Under the pieces are notes generated by a model, which made no database searches, had not been told where the DNA came from, and saw only the letters and a list, made by a program, of their open reading frames with translations. 64,000 nt of DNA from Pigmentiphaga humi. Lineage in GTDB: Bacteria; Pseudomonadota; Gammaproteobacteria; Burkholderiales; Burkholderiaceae_B. A program made the position numbers and the translations under genes. The first letter of the stretch is position 1. Each line of letters starts with the position of its first letter. Shown in pieces: positions 1 to 8,795 of the stretch. The stretch spans positions 124,001 to 188,000 of the forward strand of contig NZ_UWPJ01000039.1 of NCBI RefSeq assembly GCF_900606115.1, in the 5' to 3' direction.

Positions 1-356
1 CGTCCCATCAGGGCGACCGGCGCGAAATCGCCGGGAGTCCAGGGCAGGTTCTTATTGATCGCGCCCAACATGCTGATGGTGTTGGTCACGATCAGGATGG
101 TGTTGCCGTCGGGGGCGGCCTTGCCTGCATAGCCGATGCCGATCGAGCCGCTGGCGCCGGTCTTGTTGTCAACCACCACGGAATTGTTCCACTTGCCCGA
201 CAGCCGGGTGGAAAGGGCCCGCGCGACGATGTCCGACGAGGTGCCCGCAGAGGTGGGGACCACCATGGTGACGACGGGGGCGGGGAAGGCCTGGGGCTGT
301 GCGTGGGCCGGCGCGGCGGCCACGGCGGCGGCCATGGCGAATAGGGCGTGTCTCAA
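1..356 (-). CDS. Bug-family (TctC) periplasmic solute-binding protein, 5' part
   Basis: Partial gene running off the left edge. From a TTG start (SD AGGAG about 6 nt upstream) the product opens with a signal peptide, MRHALFAMAAAVAAAPAHA, and then shows the Bug/TctC pattern: VTMVVPTSAGTSSDIVAR near the mature N-terminus and a later NKTGASGSIG stretch. Such proteins capture small carboxylates or aromatic acids in the periplasm and are greatly expanded in Bordetella and relatives. It is divergent from a GntR regulator and an alpha/beta hydrolase, which suggests a linked catabolic substrate, but the ligand cannot be deduced. The TTG start is chosen because no ATG precedes the signal sequence in frame. 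Confidence 0.85.
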   Translation of the reverse strand, partial: MRHALFAMAAAVAAAPAHAQPQAFPAPVVTMVVPTSAGTSSDIVARALSTRLSGKWNNSVVVDNKTGASGSIGIGYAGKAAPDGNTILIVTNTISMLGAINKNLPWTPGDFAPVALMG

Positions 357-596
357 TGTTGTCTCCTGTGTATGGCGAATCCCGGTCGATGCGGAACTGC
401 TGTGCCCAGCCGCATGCGGCGAGGCGCTTGGCGTTCCTGGACAAGGCGAGGTGAGGCGCCTGCCTTAGGGCGGACGACGCTGTGTCCAGGATGGCGGCCA
501 TCCTATCACGAGATTTACGTAAATATATAAAAATTTCGGAATTAATGGTTTTTACGAAAATCTTGCTAGAATGCTCGAAAAATCCAGGTAGCCATC
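357..596. promoter_or_regulatory. Divergent intergenic region with candidate GntR operator
   Basis: This 240-bp gap separates the divergent Bug gene and GntR gene and holds no gene. Its right half is markedly AT-rich. A perfect 12-bp palindrome, ATTTACGTAAAT, lies at 513-524, and a related imperfect copy (TTTTTACGAAAAT) lies at 549-561. TAGAAT at 567-572 could be the -10 box for the regulator. FadR-type regulators commonly bind short palindromes between divergent targets, so autoregulation and control of both units is a reasonable inference. Confidence 0.5.
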
Positions 597-1259
597 GTGA
601 GTACAAAAACCGTCGCCACCCAACTGGTGCCCCAACTGCGGGATCTCATCGCCAACGGCAGCTTCGCCCCCAATACCAAGCTCAAGCTGCAGGAGCTGGG
701 ACAGGCCTTTGGCGTCAGCCTTTCTTCGGTGCGCGAGGCGCTGCTGGTGCTGAGCTCGCAGGGTTTCGTCGTGGGGGAGGACCAGCGCGGCTTTCGCGTG
801 GTCGAGACCTCCGCCGCCAACCTGGCCGAAGTCACCGCGCTGCGGACCCAGTTCGAGCCCTATGCATTGCGCATCGCCATCGAGCGCCAGGACCGGGCGT
901 GGGAAGAAAAGCTGGTGGGCATCTTCTACCGTCTGTCGCGGATCGAGAAAGAAGACGGCTATGTGCCGTTCCTGGACGAATGGGAACGGGCCCACCGCGA
1001 ATTCCACTTGTGCATGATCGGCGGCTGTCAGATGCCGCTGCTGCTGCAGTTCTGCAGCAACCTGCACGACATGAGCGACCGCTACCGCCGCATTTATCTC
1101 TCGCATGACATGCCGCCGCAGCGGGACGTGGCGGCCGAGCATGCAGCCATCATCGATGCCATTCTGAAGCGCGACGCCGACACCGCCTGCGAATTGCTGC
1201 GCACGCACAGCGAACGCACCGGCACTGCGGCGCTCGAGCGCCTGCGGGCATTGACCTAG
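597..1259 (+). CDS. GntR-family transcriptional regulator, FCD (FadR) subfamily
   Basis: 220 aa from a GTG start with weak SD AGG. The N-terminal winged helix (about residues 1-70) contains the GntR signature, VSLSSVREALLVL followed by GFVVGED and GFRVVE. The C-terminal helical FCD ligand domain (about 75-215) has the usual metal-site pattern of an Asp/His-rich helix (EWERAHREFH) and two later histidines. It lies 43 bp upstream of an alpha/beta hydrolase gene in the same direction and is divergent from a Bug gene, so it probably controls uptake and breakdown of an organic acid. The inducer is unknown. Confidence 0.9.
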   Translation: MSTKTVATQLVPQLRDLIANGSFAPNTKLKLQELGQAFGVSLSSVREALLVLSSQGFVVGEDQRGFRVVETSAANLAEVTALRTQFEPYALRIAIERQDRAWEEKLVGIFYRLSRIEKEDGYVPFLDEWERAHREFHLCMIGGCQMPLLLQFCSNLHDMSDRYRRIYLSHDMPPQRDVAAEHAAIIDAILKRDADTACELLRTHSERTGTAALERLRALT

Positions 1260-1302
1260 GAACACAGCCATCCAACACCCGGGCCGGAGGTCCGCAACGA
1301 CG

Positions 1303-2157
1303 ATGAATACAACGGAGACATCCTCCTCGCCGGAGCTGGGCAAGAGCCTTGCGCTGCCCGGCCTGCGAGTCAATTATCACGACCGCGGCGAGGGCCGGCC
1401 CCTGCTGCTGGTGCATGGGTCGGGCCCGGGCGTATCGGCCTGGGCCAACTGGCGCGGCGTCATCGACGAACTGTCCTGCCATCACCGCGTGATCGCGCCT
1501 GACATGGCGGGGTTCGGCTATACCGCTTTCGATCCGGGCACCTCTTTCGATATCGACCATTGGGTCGGACAGGTGATCGGCGTCTTGGACGCCCTGGAAC
1601 TGGAGCAGGTCGACCTGCTGGGCAATTCCTTCGGCGGCGGCATCGCGCTGCACGTCGCGCGCCGCCACCCGGAGCGCGTCCGCCGGCTGGTCCTGATGGG
1701 AGCGGTCAGCGTGTCCTTCCCGCTTACCGAAGGCCTGGACATGGTCTGGGGCTACACCCCCTCGATCGACAACATGCGCCGCCTGATGGGCGTCTTTGCG
1801 TGGGACCAGAGCCTGACCACAGAAAGCCTGGTGCGCCTGCGCTACGAGGCCAGCATCCAGCGCGGCATGGACAAAGTCTACGAGTCGCTGTTTCCCGCCC
1901 CGCGGCAGCGCTGGGTCGACATGCTCGCCCAGCCGGAGGAGGAACTGGCCCGCATCGACAATCCCACGCTGATTCTGCACGGCCGCGACGACAAGGTGAT
2001 TCCGCTCGAGGCCTCGCTGCGTCTGCTGCGGATATTGAAAAACGCCGACCTGACCGTGTTCGGCAATTGCGGCCACTGGACCCAGATCGAAAAGCGCAGG
2101 GAGTTCGTGCACGCCGTGCTGGAATTCCTGGCCGCGCCCGCCAAGGAGCAAGCATGA
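1303..2157 (+). CDS. Alpha/beta hydrolase of the meta-cleavage product hydrolase type
   Basis: 284 aa. The oxyanion-hole motif HGSGPG (39-44), nucleophile elbow GNSFGG (Ser109), acid in HGRDDKVIP (about Asp229/230) and GHW histidine (about 258) make a complete catalytic triad. HGSGPG followed by WANW is typical of C-C bond hydrolases such as 2-hydroxymuconic semialdehyde hydrolases (XylF/DmpD/BphD), so cleavage of a ring-fission product is plausible; other esters cannot be excluded. Its stop overlaps the start of the next gene (ATGA), which indicates translational coupling. It is probably under the GntR regulator upstream. Confidence 0.85.
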   Translation: MNTTETSSSPELGKSLALPGLRVNYHDRGEGRPLLLVHGSGPGVSAWANWRGVIDELSCHHRVIAPDMAGFGYTAFDPGTSFDIDHWVGQVIGVLDALELEQVDLLGNSFGGGIALHVARRHPERVRRLVLMGAVSVSFPLTEGLDMVWGYTPSIDNMRRLMGVFAWDQSLTTESLVRLRYEASIQRGMDKVYESLFPAPRQRWVDMLAQPEEELARIDNPTLILHGRDDKVIPLEASLRLLRILKNADLTVFGNCGHWTQIEKRREFVHAVLEFLAAPAKEQA

Positions 2158-2594
2158 CCTCATCCGCACTGCCGGGGCGCTGGAACATCGTCTCGTGGGA
2201 ACAGCGCTACGACGACGGCCGCATCGTCGAGCCCATGGGCTCCGAACTGGACGGCTATCTGATGTACACCGAGGCCGGCTACATGAGCGTGTTCATCTGC
2301 ACGCGCGGCCGGAAACCCTTTGCCTCGGGGCTGCAGTTCGGCGGCACCGGGCAGGAGAAAGCCGCCGCCTACGACACCGTGCTCAGTTATGGCGGCCGGT
2401 ACGAAGTGCAGGGCGATACCGTCCTGCATCATGTGGAAGTGAGCCTGTTCCCCAATTGGGTGGGGCAGGTCCAGAAACGCCGCTATACCCTCGAAGGCGA
2501 CCGGCTTTCGGTGGCGGCCTCGCTCGAGGCCGGCACGCCCGAGTCCCGGCAGGTCGTTCTGGTCTGGAAGCGCGCACCCGTCCCCGCGGTGTGA
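2154..2594 (+). CDS. Lipocalin-like domain protein
   Basis: 146 aa, starting at an ATG that overlaps the stop of the hydrolase gene by 4 nt. The opening GRWNIVSWEQRY and the later GYLMYTEAGYMSVFI match the lipocalin-like domain family (Lipocalin_5 type) of small beta-barrel proteins found in catabolic operons. No signal peptide is seen. The role is unknown; ligand binding linked to the hydrolase pathway is an inference from context. Confidence 0.75.
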   Translation: MTSSALPGRWNIVSWEQRYDDGRIVEPMGSELDGYLMYTEAGYMSVFICTRGRKPFASGLQFGGTGQEKAAAYDTVLSYGGRYEVQGDTVLHHVEVSLFPNWVGQVQKRRYTLEGDRLSVAASLEAGTPESRQVVLVWKRAPVPAV

Positions 2595-2646
2595 AATAGC
2601 GCCGACCGGGCGCGGCCGCGCAGACGTTCCGCCGCGCCTCGCACGA

Positions 2647-3102
2647 TCACCCCTTGCGGGTGTCGTGCTTCATGATCTGCGCCTTCTCGCGCAGCCAATC
2701 GCGTTCCCGCTCGGTATCCCGCTTGTCGTATTGTTTCTTGCCGCGCGCCAGCCCGAAATCCAGCTTGATCAACGAGTTCTTGTAGTGCAGGTTCAGCGGC
2801 ACCAGGGCGAACCCGCGCTGCTCGACCTTGCCGATCAGCTTGCTGATTTCGTCGGCCTTGAGCAGCAGCTTGCGCGTGCGGGTGGGATCGGGCTTGACGT
2901 GGGTGGAGGCGGTTTCCAGCGGGCTGACGTGCATGCCGAGCAGGTAAAGCTCGGCATCACGTACGATGACGTAGCTTTCCTTGAGCTGCACGCGGCCGGC
3001 GCGAATCGCCTTGACCTCCCAGCCTTCCAGGACCAGGCCCGCCTCGAAGCGCTCCTCGATGAAGTAGTCGTGGAATGCCTTGCGGTTCTCGATGATGCTC
3101 AT
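2647..3102 (-). CDS. smpB: SsrA-binding protein SmpB
   Basis: 151 aa, full length. SmpB binds tmRNA and is required for trans-translation, which rescues stalled ribosomes. Diagnostic segments are the N-terminal [28 protein letters not shown], and the basic C-terminal tail [15 protein letters not shown] that enters the mRNA channel. The start is the ATG before SIIENRK; an upstream in-frame ATG would add an unrelated leader. It is convergent with the lipocalin-like gene and divergent from ratA, a common arrangement in proteobacteria. The ssrA gene itself is not in this window. Confidence 0.97.
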   Translation of the reverse strand: MSIIENRKAFHDYFIEERFEAGLVLEGWEVKAIRAGRVQLKESYVIVRDAELYLLGMHVSPLETASTHVKPDPTRTRKLLLKADEISKLIGKVEQRGFALVPLNLHYKNSLIKLDFGLARGKKQYDKRDTERERDWLREKAQIMKHDTRKG

Positions 3103-3181
3103 TACGTCAGTGCTCCGTTGCCCTGCGCGCCAGGCCGGTAAAATCAAACATTCTAGCAATTGCCCAAGCGGTCAGACTCGC

Positions 3182-3613
3182 ATGCATAAAGTGCAACGTT
3201 CGGTGCTCGTCCCTTACAGCGCCGCGCAGATGTTCGATTTGGTGGCCAAGGTCGAGGACTATCCCAAGTTCATGCCCTGGTGCGGCGGGGCGGAAGTGCT
3301 CGAACGCGACGAGCAAGGCATGACGGCCTCGGTCGTGATCCAGTTCGCCGGCCTGCGCCAGCGCTTCACGACGCGCAACACTCACGACTACCCGAGCCAG
3401 ATCCGCCTCGACCTGGTGGACGGCCCGTTTTCCGCGCTGGACGGCATCTGGGAGTTCCAGCCGCTGGCCGAAGACGCCTGCAAGGTCGTGTTCACCATGC
3501 ACTACCAGTTCTCCAGCCGCGCCCTGGAGGCGCTGGTGGGGCCGGTGTTCAACCGCATCGCCACCAGCTTCATCGATGCCTTTACGCAGCGGGCCGAAGT
3601 CGTCTATGGCTGA
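3182..3613 (+). CDS. ratA: RatA-like START/COQ10 family protein
   Basis: 143 aa SRPBCC (coenzyme Q-binding COQ10/START) protein. Typical segments are VQRSVLVPYSAAQMFDLV, DYPKFMPWC and the C-terminal FIDAFTQRAEVVYG. In E. coli the homologue (YfjG/RatA) was described as inhibiting 70S subunit association; the Caulobacter and mitochondrial relatives act in ubiquinone function, so the physiological role is debated. It is divergent from smpB and overlaps the rnfH-like gene downstream by 8 nt, the conserved smpB / ratA-ratB layout. Confidence 0.93.
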   Translation: MHKVQRSVLVPYSAAQMFDLVAKVEDYPKFMPWCGGAEVLERDEQGMTASVVIQFAGLRQRFTTRNTHDYPSQIRLDLVDGPFSALDGIWEFQPLAEDACKVVFTMHYQFSSRALEALVGPVFNRIATSFIDAFTQRAEVVYG

Positions 3614-3947
3614 GGCCATCACGGTCCAGGTCTGTTATGCCCCGCCTGGGCAGGTCTGGCAGCGCAGCGTGACGCTGCCAGCGGGATCGACGCTGGCCCA
3701 GGCCATCGCGTCGAGCGGTTTCCAGGAAGATTTTCCCGAGGTGGATCCCGAGGCGGCAGGCACCGGCGTGTACGGCCGCCGAAGGTCGCTGGACCACGTC
3801 CTGCATGAGCACGACCGGGTCGAGATCTACCGGCCGCTGGTGTTCGATCCCAAGGAATCGCGCCGCCGCCGGGCCGAGCACAAGCAATCCGTGTCCGGAC
3901 GCGCGCCGCGAAAGAGCGCAGGCCCAGCCGGGAAGGGCGTCGGCTAG
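3606..3947 (+). CDS. RnfH family (RatB) ubiquitin-like protein
   Basis: 113 aa. The beta-grasp RnfH/UPF0125 fold is recognisable from ITVQVCYAPPGQVWQRSVTLP, the central Gly-Val-Tyr-Gly-Arg segment, DRVEIYRPLVFDPKESRRRRAE and a basic tail. The gene overlaps ratA, as in E. coli ratAB. The molecular function is not established. The start is the ATG at the overlap; the upstream in-frame ATG lies inside ratA. Confidence 0.92.
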   Translation: MAEAITVQVCYAPPGQVWQRSVTLPAGSTLAQAIASSGFQEDFPEVDPEAAGTGVYGRRRSLDHVLHEHDRVEIYRPLVFDPKESRRRRAEHKQSVSGRAPRKSAGPAGKGVG

Positions 3948-4086
3948 CCTGGCCGGCTGCGCGAATGCGCGCCGGCTCGAGTATGTGGGTTTCCCCGCAT
4001 ATAACCCATCTTGACATCAGGGCCGAACAGCGCAAAGGCCTGCCGTGATTTACAATATTCGGTTTATTCCGGCAGGGGTTGCTCCG

Positions 4087-5547
4087 ATGCGTCTCGTACA
4101 ACAAGCTCTTACTTTCGATGACGTGTTGTTGGTGCCCGCATACTCTGCGGTGTTGCCCCGCGACACCAGTCTTCGAACCCGCCTGACCCGTGAAATCTCG
4201 CTGAACATCCCGCTGGTGTCCGCCGCCATGGACACCGTCACCGAGGCGCGCCTGGCCATCGCCATGGCCAAGGAAGGCGGCATCGGCATCATCCACAAGA
4301 ACCTCACCGCCGAAGAACAGGCCCGCGAAGTCGCCAAGGTCAAGCGCTACGAAGCCGGCGTGGTGCTGGATCCGATCACCATCGCCCCGCACATGAAGGT
4401 GCGCGAAGTCATCGAACTGCAGCGCCAGCACGGCATCTCCGGCCTGCCCGTGGTCGAGGGCCGCCAGGTGGTGGGCATCGTCACCAACCGCGACCTGCGC
4501 TTCGAAGACCGCTACGACGAACCCATCCGCACCGTCATGACGCCGCGCGAGCGCCTCATCACCGTGCGCGAGGGCGCCTCGCTGGACGAGGCCCAGGCCC
4601 TGATGCACAAACACCGCCTGGAGCGCGTGCTGGTCGTCAACGACACCTTCGAGCTGCGCGGCCTGATCACGGTCAAGGACATCATCAAGACCACCGAGAA
4701 CCCCAACGCCAGCAAGGACGAGCACGGCAAGCTGCGCGTCGGCGCCGCCGTCGGGGTGGGCGAGGGCACCGACGAACGCGTCGAGAAACTCGTGGCCGCC
4801 GGCGTCGACGTGCTCATCGTCGACACTGCCCACGGCCATACGGCCGGCGTGATCGAGCGCGTGCGCTGGATCAAGAAGCACTATCCGCAAATGCAGGTCA
4901 TCGGCGGCAACATCGCCACCGGCGCCGCCGCGCTGGCGCTGGTCGAGGCCGGCGCCGACGGCGTCAAGGTCGGCATCGGCCCCGGCTCCATCTGCACCAC
5001 CCGCATCGTGGCGGGCGTGGGCGTGCCCCAGATCACGGCGATCTCCAACGTCGCCGAGGCGCTCGAAGGCACCGGCGTACCGTTGATCGCCGACGGCGGC
5101 GTACGCTACTCCGGCGACATCGCCAAAGCCCTGTCGGCCGGCGCCTACACCGTCATGATGGGCGGCATGTTCGCCGGCACCGACGAAGCTCCCGGCGAAA
5201 TCGTCCTCTACCAGGGCCGCTCGTACAAATCCTACCGCGGCATGGGCAGCCTCGGCGCCATGGCCGACGGCTCGGCCGACCGCTACTTCCAGGACCCGGC
5301 CAACAACTCCGACAAGTTCGTCCCCGAAGGCATCGAAGGCCGCGTGCCCTACAAGGGCAGCGTCATCGCCATCATCTACCAACTGGTCGGCGGCGTGCGC
5401 GCCTCCATGGGCTACTGCGGCTGCGCCGACATCGACGACATGCGCACCAAGAGCGAATTCGTCCAGATCACCGCGGCCGGCATCCGCGAATCCCACGTCC
5501 ACGACGTGCAGATCACCAAAGAAGCTCCCAACTACCGGATGGACTGA
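4087..5547 (+). CDS. guaB: Inosine-5'-monophosphate dehydrogenase
   Basis: 486 aa, normal family length. It oxidises IMP to XMP with NAD+, the committed step of GMP synthesis. Domain order: N-terminal part of the TIM barrel ([13 protein letters not shown]), two CBS domains at about 93-205, then the catalytic barrel with the loop [11 protein letters not shown] carrying the active-site Cys, the IMP-binding [10 protein letters not shown] and GMGSLGAM, and the C-terminal flap. The ATG before RLVQQALTF is chosen; an in-frame ATG 42 nt upstream would add a non-homologous leader. TTGACA at 4011-4016 and TACAAT at 4051-4056 lie upstream but are not spaced as one promoter. guaA follows 67 bp downstream. 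Confidence 0.98.
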   Translation: MRLVQQALTFDDVLLVPAYSAVLPRDTSLRTRLTREISLNIPLVSAAMDTVTEARLAIAMAKEGGIGIIHKNLTAEEQAREVAKVKRYEAGVVLDPITIAPHMKVREVIELQRQHGISGLPVVEGRQVVGIVTNRDLRFEDRYDEPIRTVMTPRERLITVREGASLDEAQALMHKHRLERVLVVNDTFELRGLITVKDIIKTTENPNASKDEHGKLRVGAAVGVGEGTDERVEKLVAAGVDVLIVDTAHGHTAGVIERVRWIKKHYPQMQVIGGNIATGAAALALVEAGADGVKVGIGPGSICTTRIVAGVGVPQITAISNVAEALEGTGVPLIADGGVRYSGDIAKALSAGAYTVMMGGMFAGTDEAPGEIVLYQGRSYKSYRGMGSLGAMADGSADRYFQDPANNSDKFVPEGIEGRVPYKGSVIAIIYQLVGGVRASMGYCGCADIDDMRTKSEFVQITAAGIRESHVHDVQITKEAPNYRMD

Positions 5548-5614
5548 TATGGTCCCCGCCACTCACACTCCGCGTTCGAGGCCCCGCAGGGGGCGCTTGT
5601 CGCTCGGGTAGCAT

Positions 5615-7246
5615 ATGTCTCACGACCGCATACTTATTCTCGACTTCGGATCTCAGGTCACCCAGCTCATCGCCCGCCGCGTGCGCGAAGCGCAGGTCTA
5701 CTGTGAAATCCATCCGTACGACGTTTCGGACGACTTCATCCGCGAACAGCAGGCCCAAGGCCTCAAGGGCGTCATCCTGTCCGGCAGCCACGCCTCGGCC
5801 TACGACGAAGCCTCCATGCGCGCTCCCAAGGCCGTATTCGAAGCCGGCGTGCCCGTACTCGGCATCTGCTACGGCATGCAGACCATGGCCATGCAGCTGG
5901 GCGGCAAGGTCAGCTTCAGCGACCACCGCGAATTCGGCTACGCCGAAGTGCGCGCGCACGGACACACACCGTTCCTGAACGGCATCCAGGACTTCGCCAC
6001 GCCCGAAGGGCACGGCATGCTCAAGGTCTGGATGAGCCACGGCGACAAGGTCACCGAACTGCCTCCGGGCTTCAAGCTCATGGCCTCCACCGCCTCGTGC
6101 CCCATCGCCGGCATGGCCGACGTGGACCGCGGCTACTACGCCGTCCAGTTCCACCCCGAAGTCACCCACACCGTCCAGGGCCAGGCCCTGCTGTCGCGCT
6201 TCGTGCACGACATCTGCGGCTGCGGCACCGACTGGAACATGCCCGACTACGTCAGCGAGGCCGTCGAGGCCATCCGCAAACAGGTCGGCAGCGATGAAGT
6301 CATCCTTGGCCTGTCCGGCGGCGTCGATTCCTCCGTCGCGGCCGCGCTGATCCACAAGGCCATCGGCGACCAGTTGACCTGCGTCTTCGTCGACCACGGC
6401 CTGCTGCGCCTGAACGAAGGCGAACAGGTCATGCAGACCTTCGCCGAAAACATGGGGCTGAAGATCGTCCACGTGGACGCCACGGCCGACTTCATGGGCA
6501 AGCTCGCGGGTGTCGCCGACCCCGAAGCCAAGCGCAAGATCATCGGCAAGGAATTCGTCGAAGTCTTCCAGCGCGAAGCAGGCAGGCTCAAAGGCGCCAA
6601 ATGGCTGGCGCAGGGCACCATCTACCCCGACGTCATCGAATCCGCCGGCGCCAAGACCGGCAAGGCCGTCAGCATCAAATCCCACCACAACGTGGGCGGC
6701 TTGCCGGACACCTTGCACCTGAAGCTGCTCGAACCGCTGCGCGAACTCTTCAAGGACGAAGTGCGCAAACTGGGCGTGGCGCTAGGGCTGCCGCCCGCCA
6801 TGGTCTACCGCCACCCGTTCCCGGGGCCTGGCCTGGGCGTGCGGATCCTGGGCGAGGTGAAGAAAGAATATGCGGACCTGCTGCGCCGGGCCGATGCGAT
6901 CTTCATCGAAGAATTGCGCGGCACCATTGCGACCGAGCAGGACGCCGCGGCGGGGCTATGTGCTGCCGACGAAGTCGGCATGAACTGGTACGACCTGACC
7001 AGCCAGGCGTTCGCGGTCTTCCTGCCTGTGAAGTCCGTAGGGGTGATGGGGGATGGGCGGACGTACGACTACGTCGTCGCGCTGCGGGCGGTGCAGACCA
7101 CCGACTTCATGACGGCGCATTGGGCGCATTTGCCTTATGCGTTGTTGGGAAGGACTTCGAACCGGATTATCAATGAGGTTCGGGGGTTGAATCGGGTGGT
7201 TTATGACGTTTCGGGGAAGCCGCCGGCTACGATTGAGTGGGAGTGA
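5615..7246 (+). CDS. guaA: GMP synthase (glutamine-hydrolysing), 3' end at a phage integration site
   Basis: 543 aa; converts XMP to GMP with glutamine and ATP. The class I amidotransferase domain has the nucleophile in GICYGMQ (Cys85) and the QFHPEVTHT His/Glu pair; the ATP pyrophosphatase domain has the PP-loop GLSGGVDSS; the dimerisation domain has [12 protein letters not shown] and ends PPATIEWE. It is about 18 residues longer than the E. coli enzyme, mainly through an insertion near residues 432-455. Codon use shifts in the last few hundred bases: C-ending codons give way to GGG, CGG, TTG and GTT. That is expected where an integrating element supplies its own copy of the gene end; the phage integrase begins 301 bp after the stop. 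Confidence 0.97.
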   Translation: MSHDRILILDFGSQVTQLIARRVREAQVYCEIHPYDVSDDFIREQQAQGLKGVILSGSHASAYDEASMRAPKAVFEAGVPVLGICYGMQTMAMQLGGKVSFSDHREFGYAEVRAHGHTPFLNGIQDFATPEGHGMLKVWMSHGDKVTELPPGFKLMASTASCPIAGMADVDRGYYAVQFHPEVTHTVQGQALLSRFVHDICGCGTDWNMPDYVSEAVEAIRKQVGSDEVILGLSGGVDSSVAAALIHKAIGDQLTCVFVDHGLLRLNEGEQVMQTFAENMGLKIVHVDATADFMGKLAGVADPEAKRKIIGKEFVEVFQREAGRLKGAKWLAQGTIYPDVIESAGAKTGKAVSIKSHHNVGGLPDTLHLKLLEPLRELFKDEVRKLGVALGLPPAMVYRHPFPGPGLGVRILGEVKKEYADLLRRADAIFIEELRGTIATEQDAAAGLCAADEVGMNWYDLTSQAFAVFLPVKSVGVMGDGRTYDYVVALRAVQTTDFMTAHWAHLPYALLGRTSNRIINEVRGLNRVVYDVSGKPPATIEWE

Positions 7247-7290
7247 TTTTATAACGCGCAACGTCGCGCAACAACAAGCAAGAAACAAGT

Positions 7291-7325
7291 ATAAAGCCCT
7301 GATTCGTCAGGGTTTTTTGCTTTAT
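7291..7325 (+). terminator. Rho-independent terminator after guaA
   Basis: Stem CCCTGA (7297-7302), loop TTCG and TCAGGG (7307-7312), followed by six T residues. The flanking AAAGC/GCTTT can extend the stem. It is placed to end guaBA transcription and lies on the phage side of the presumed attachment site, so it may be phage-borne. Confidence 0.85.
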
Positions 7326-7372
7326 AGCCCCGCATCGTCTGGCAATGGCGGGCGGTAACAAGCAGTAGAAAA

Positions 7373-7530
7373 TGATGGCATTTTTGATGGTACGGTTCAT
7401 CCCCGTACCATCATTGAACGGCTCGTACCATCACGGCTTTTCAGGTTGGATGATGGTATCAAAATTCGATAAGCGTTTGATTATTAAAGAGAAAACGGGC
7501 AAAAAATGCCCCTTTTCAATGATGGTATCA
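7373..7530. repeat. Cluster of TGATGGTA repeats, candidate integrase arm-type sites
   Basis: TGATGGTAC occurs at 7385-7393, its inverse GTACCATCA at 7405-7413 and 7425-7433, TGATGGTATC at 7451-7460 and 7520-7529, and TGATGGCA at 7373-7380. Six copies in both orientations within 160 bp directly upstream of a tyrosine integrase gene is the usual arrangement of arm-binding sites for the integrase N-terminal domain in an attP arm. The segment contains no gene. Autoregulation of int through these sites is possible. Confidence 0.7.
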
Positions 7531-7547
7531 AGTCGAGGAAAAGAGCC

Positions 7548-8795
7548 ATGCTTACTGACGCAAAGCTGCGGTCGCTGAAACCGCAAGAGAAGCCCTACAA
7601 GGTCGTTGATCGTGATGGGCTGTACATCATGGTGCTGTCTAGCGGCAGCATTTCGTTTCGCTACAACTACCGGATCAACGGGCGACAAGAAACGCTGGTG
7701 CTGGGAAAGTACGGGGCGACTGGGGGATGTATCTCGCTGTCCGAGGCGCGAGAGCTGCTGACGAAGGCAAAGAAGACCCTGGCGGCTGGAACGTCTCCTG
7801 CGAGACAGAAGGCCAGGGTGAAGCAGCGGATGGGGGAAATGGGGACGTTTGGCGCATGGGCCAAGAGGTGGCTCGAAGAGTACGCGATGGCCGAATCGAC
7901 CAGGGATATGCGGCGCTCGGTGTATCTGCGTGAGCTGGAGCCGAAGTTCGGCAGGCTGAAAATGCCAGAAATCACGCCGGAGGATATTCGCATTCTTTGC
8001 GGTGAGATTGTTGATCGTGGCGCCCCGGCTACGGCGGTTCACGTCAGGGAGATTGTCATGCTGGTGTTCCGGTTCGCCATTGAGCGAGGCTACAGCGGCA
8101 AGAACCCGGCCACGGAAATCAGGCCGTCGTCCATTGCCACGTTCGCGCCGCGCAGCCGGTCGCTTTCGCCGGAAGAGGTGGGGATGATGTGCAGATACCT
8201 TGACCGCGTGGCTGCTGGGCCGCAGTTCAAGGTGGCGACAAGGCTGTTGCTGCTGACCATGGTTCGCAAGAGCGAGCTGACCAAGGCCACCTGGTCGGAA
8301 ATCAGCTTCACGAATGCGCTCTGGACGATACCGGGCGAGCGCATGAAACGACGCAACCCGCACGTCGTCTACCTGTCCAAGCAGGCGCTTGAATACTTCG
8401 TGGCGCTGAAGACCTTCGCGGGCGGCTCTGAATACGTGCTGCCGTCACGTTATGACACTGATACGCCAATGAGCAGCGCAACGCTCAATCGGGTGCTGAC
8501 GCAAGTCTACGAGCTGGCGCAGAAGGAAGGGCAGCCGCTTGGGAAGTTTGGGCCGCACGACTTGCGCCGCACGGCCAGCACCCTGCTGCATGAGGCAGGG
8601 TACAACACAGACTGGATAGAGAAGTGCCTGGCGCATGAGCAAAAGGGTGTCCGCGCCGTCTACAACAAGGCAGAGTACCGCGAGCAGCGCACGGCCATGT
8701 TGCAGGACTGGGCGGACATGATCGACCGATGGGAGGCTACGCCGGATGATGAGACGGTTCAGCGTTCCTATGAAACGGCGCTGCTTGTTGAATAG
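7548..8795 (+). CDS. int: Prophage tyrosine integrase
   Basis: 415 aa. The N-terminal arm-binding domain (DUF4102 type, about 1-85, LTDAKLRSLKP and RDGLYIMV) is followed by a core-binding SAM-like domain (100-190) and the catalytic domain with Arg240 (TMVRKSEL), Lys267, HDLRR (His337, Arg340), His363 (LAHEQ) and nucleophile Tyr372. All catalytic residues are present, so the enzyme should be active. Start chosen at the ATG after the SD GAGGAAAAG; a longer in-frame start overlaps an arm-type repeat. It would recombine attP with the guaA 3' end. Its 3' end overlaps the convergent alpA-like gene by 59 bp. Confidence 0.95.
   Translation: MLTDAKLRSLKPQEKPYKVVDRDGLYIMVLSSGSISFRYNYRINGRQETLVLGKYGATGGCISLSEARELLTKAKKTLAAGTSPARQKARVKQRMGEMGTFGAWAKRWLEEYAMAESTRDMRRSVYLRELEPKFGRLKMPEITPEDIRILCGEIVDRGAPATAVHVREIVMLVFRFAIERGYSGKNPATEIRPSSIATFAPRSRSLSPEEVGMMCRYLDRVAAGPQFKVATRLLLLTMVRKSELTKATWSEISFTNALWTIPGERMKRRNPHVVYLSKQALEYFVALKTFAGGSEYVLPSRYDTDTPMSSATLNRVLTQVYELAQKEGQPLGKFGPHDLRRTASTLLHEAGYNTDWIEKCLAHEQKGVRAVYNKAEYREQRTAMLQDWADMIDRWEATPDDETVQRSYETALLVE

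Noticed and set aside
4011-4056. TTGACA and TACAAT upstream of guaB as a promoter
   Set aside because: They are 34 bp apart, too far to be one sigma70 promoter. Each could belong to a different weak promoter, but no partner box is convincing.
3619-5562. 647-codon minus-strand open frame opposite guaB
   Set aside because: Its product is Asp/His/Gly-rich repetitive sequence mirroring the guaB codon bias; guaB is unambiguous on the plus strand.
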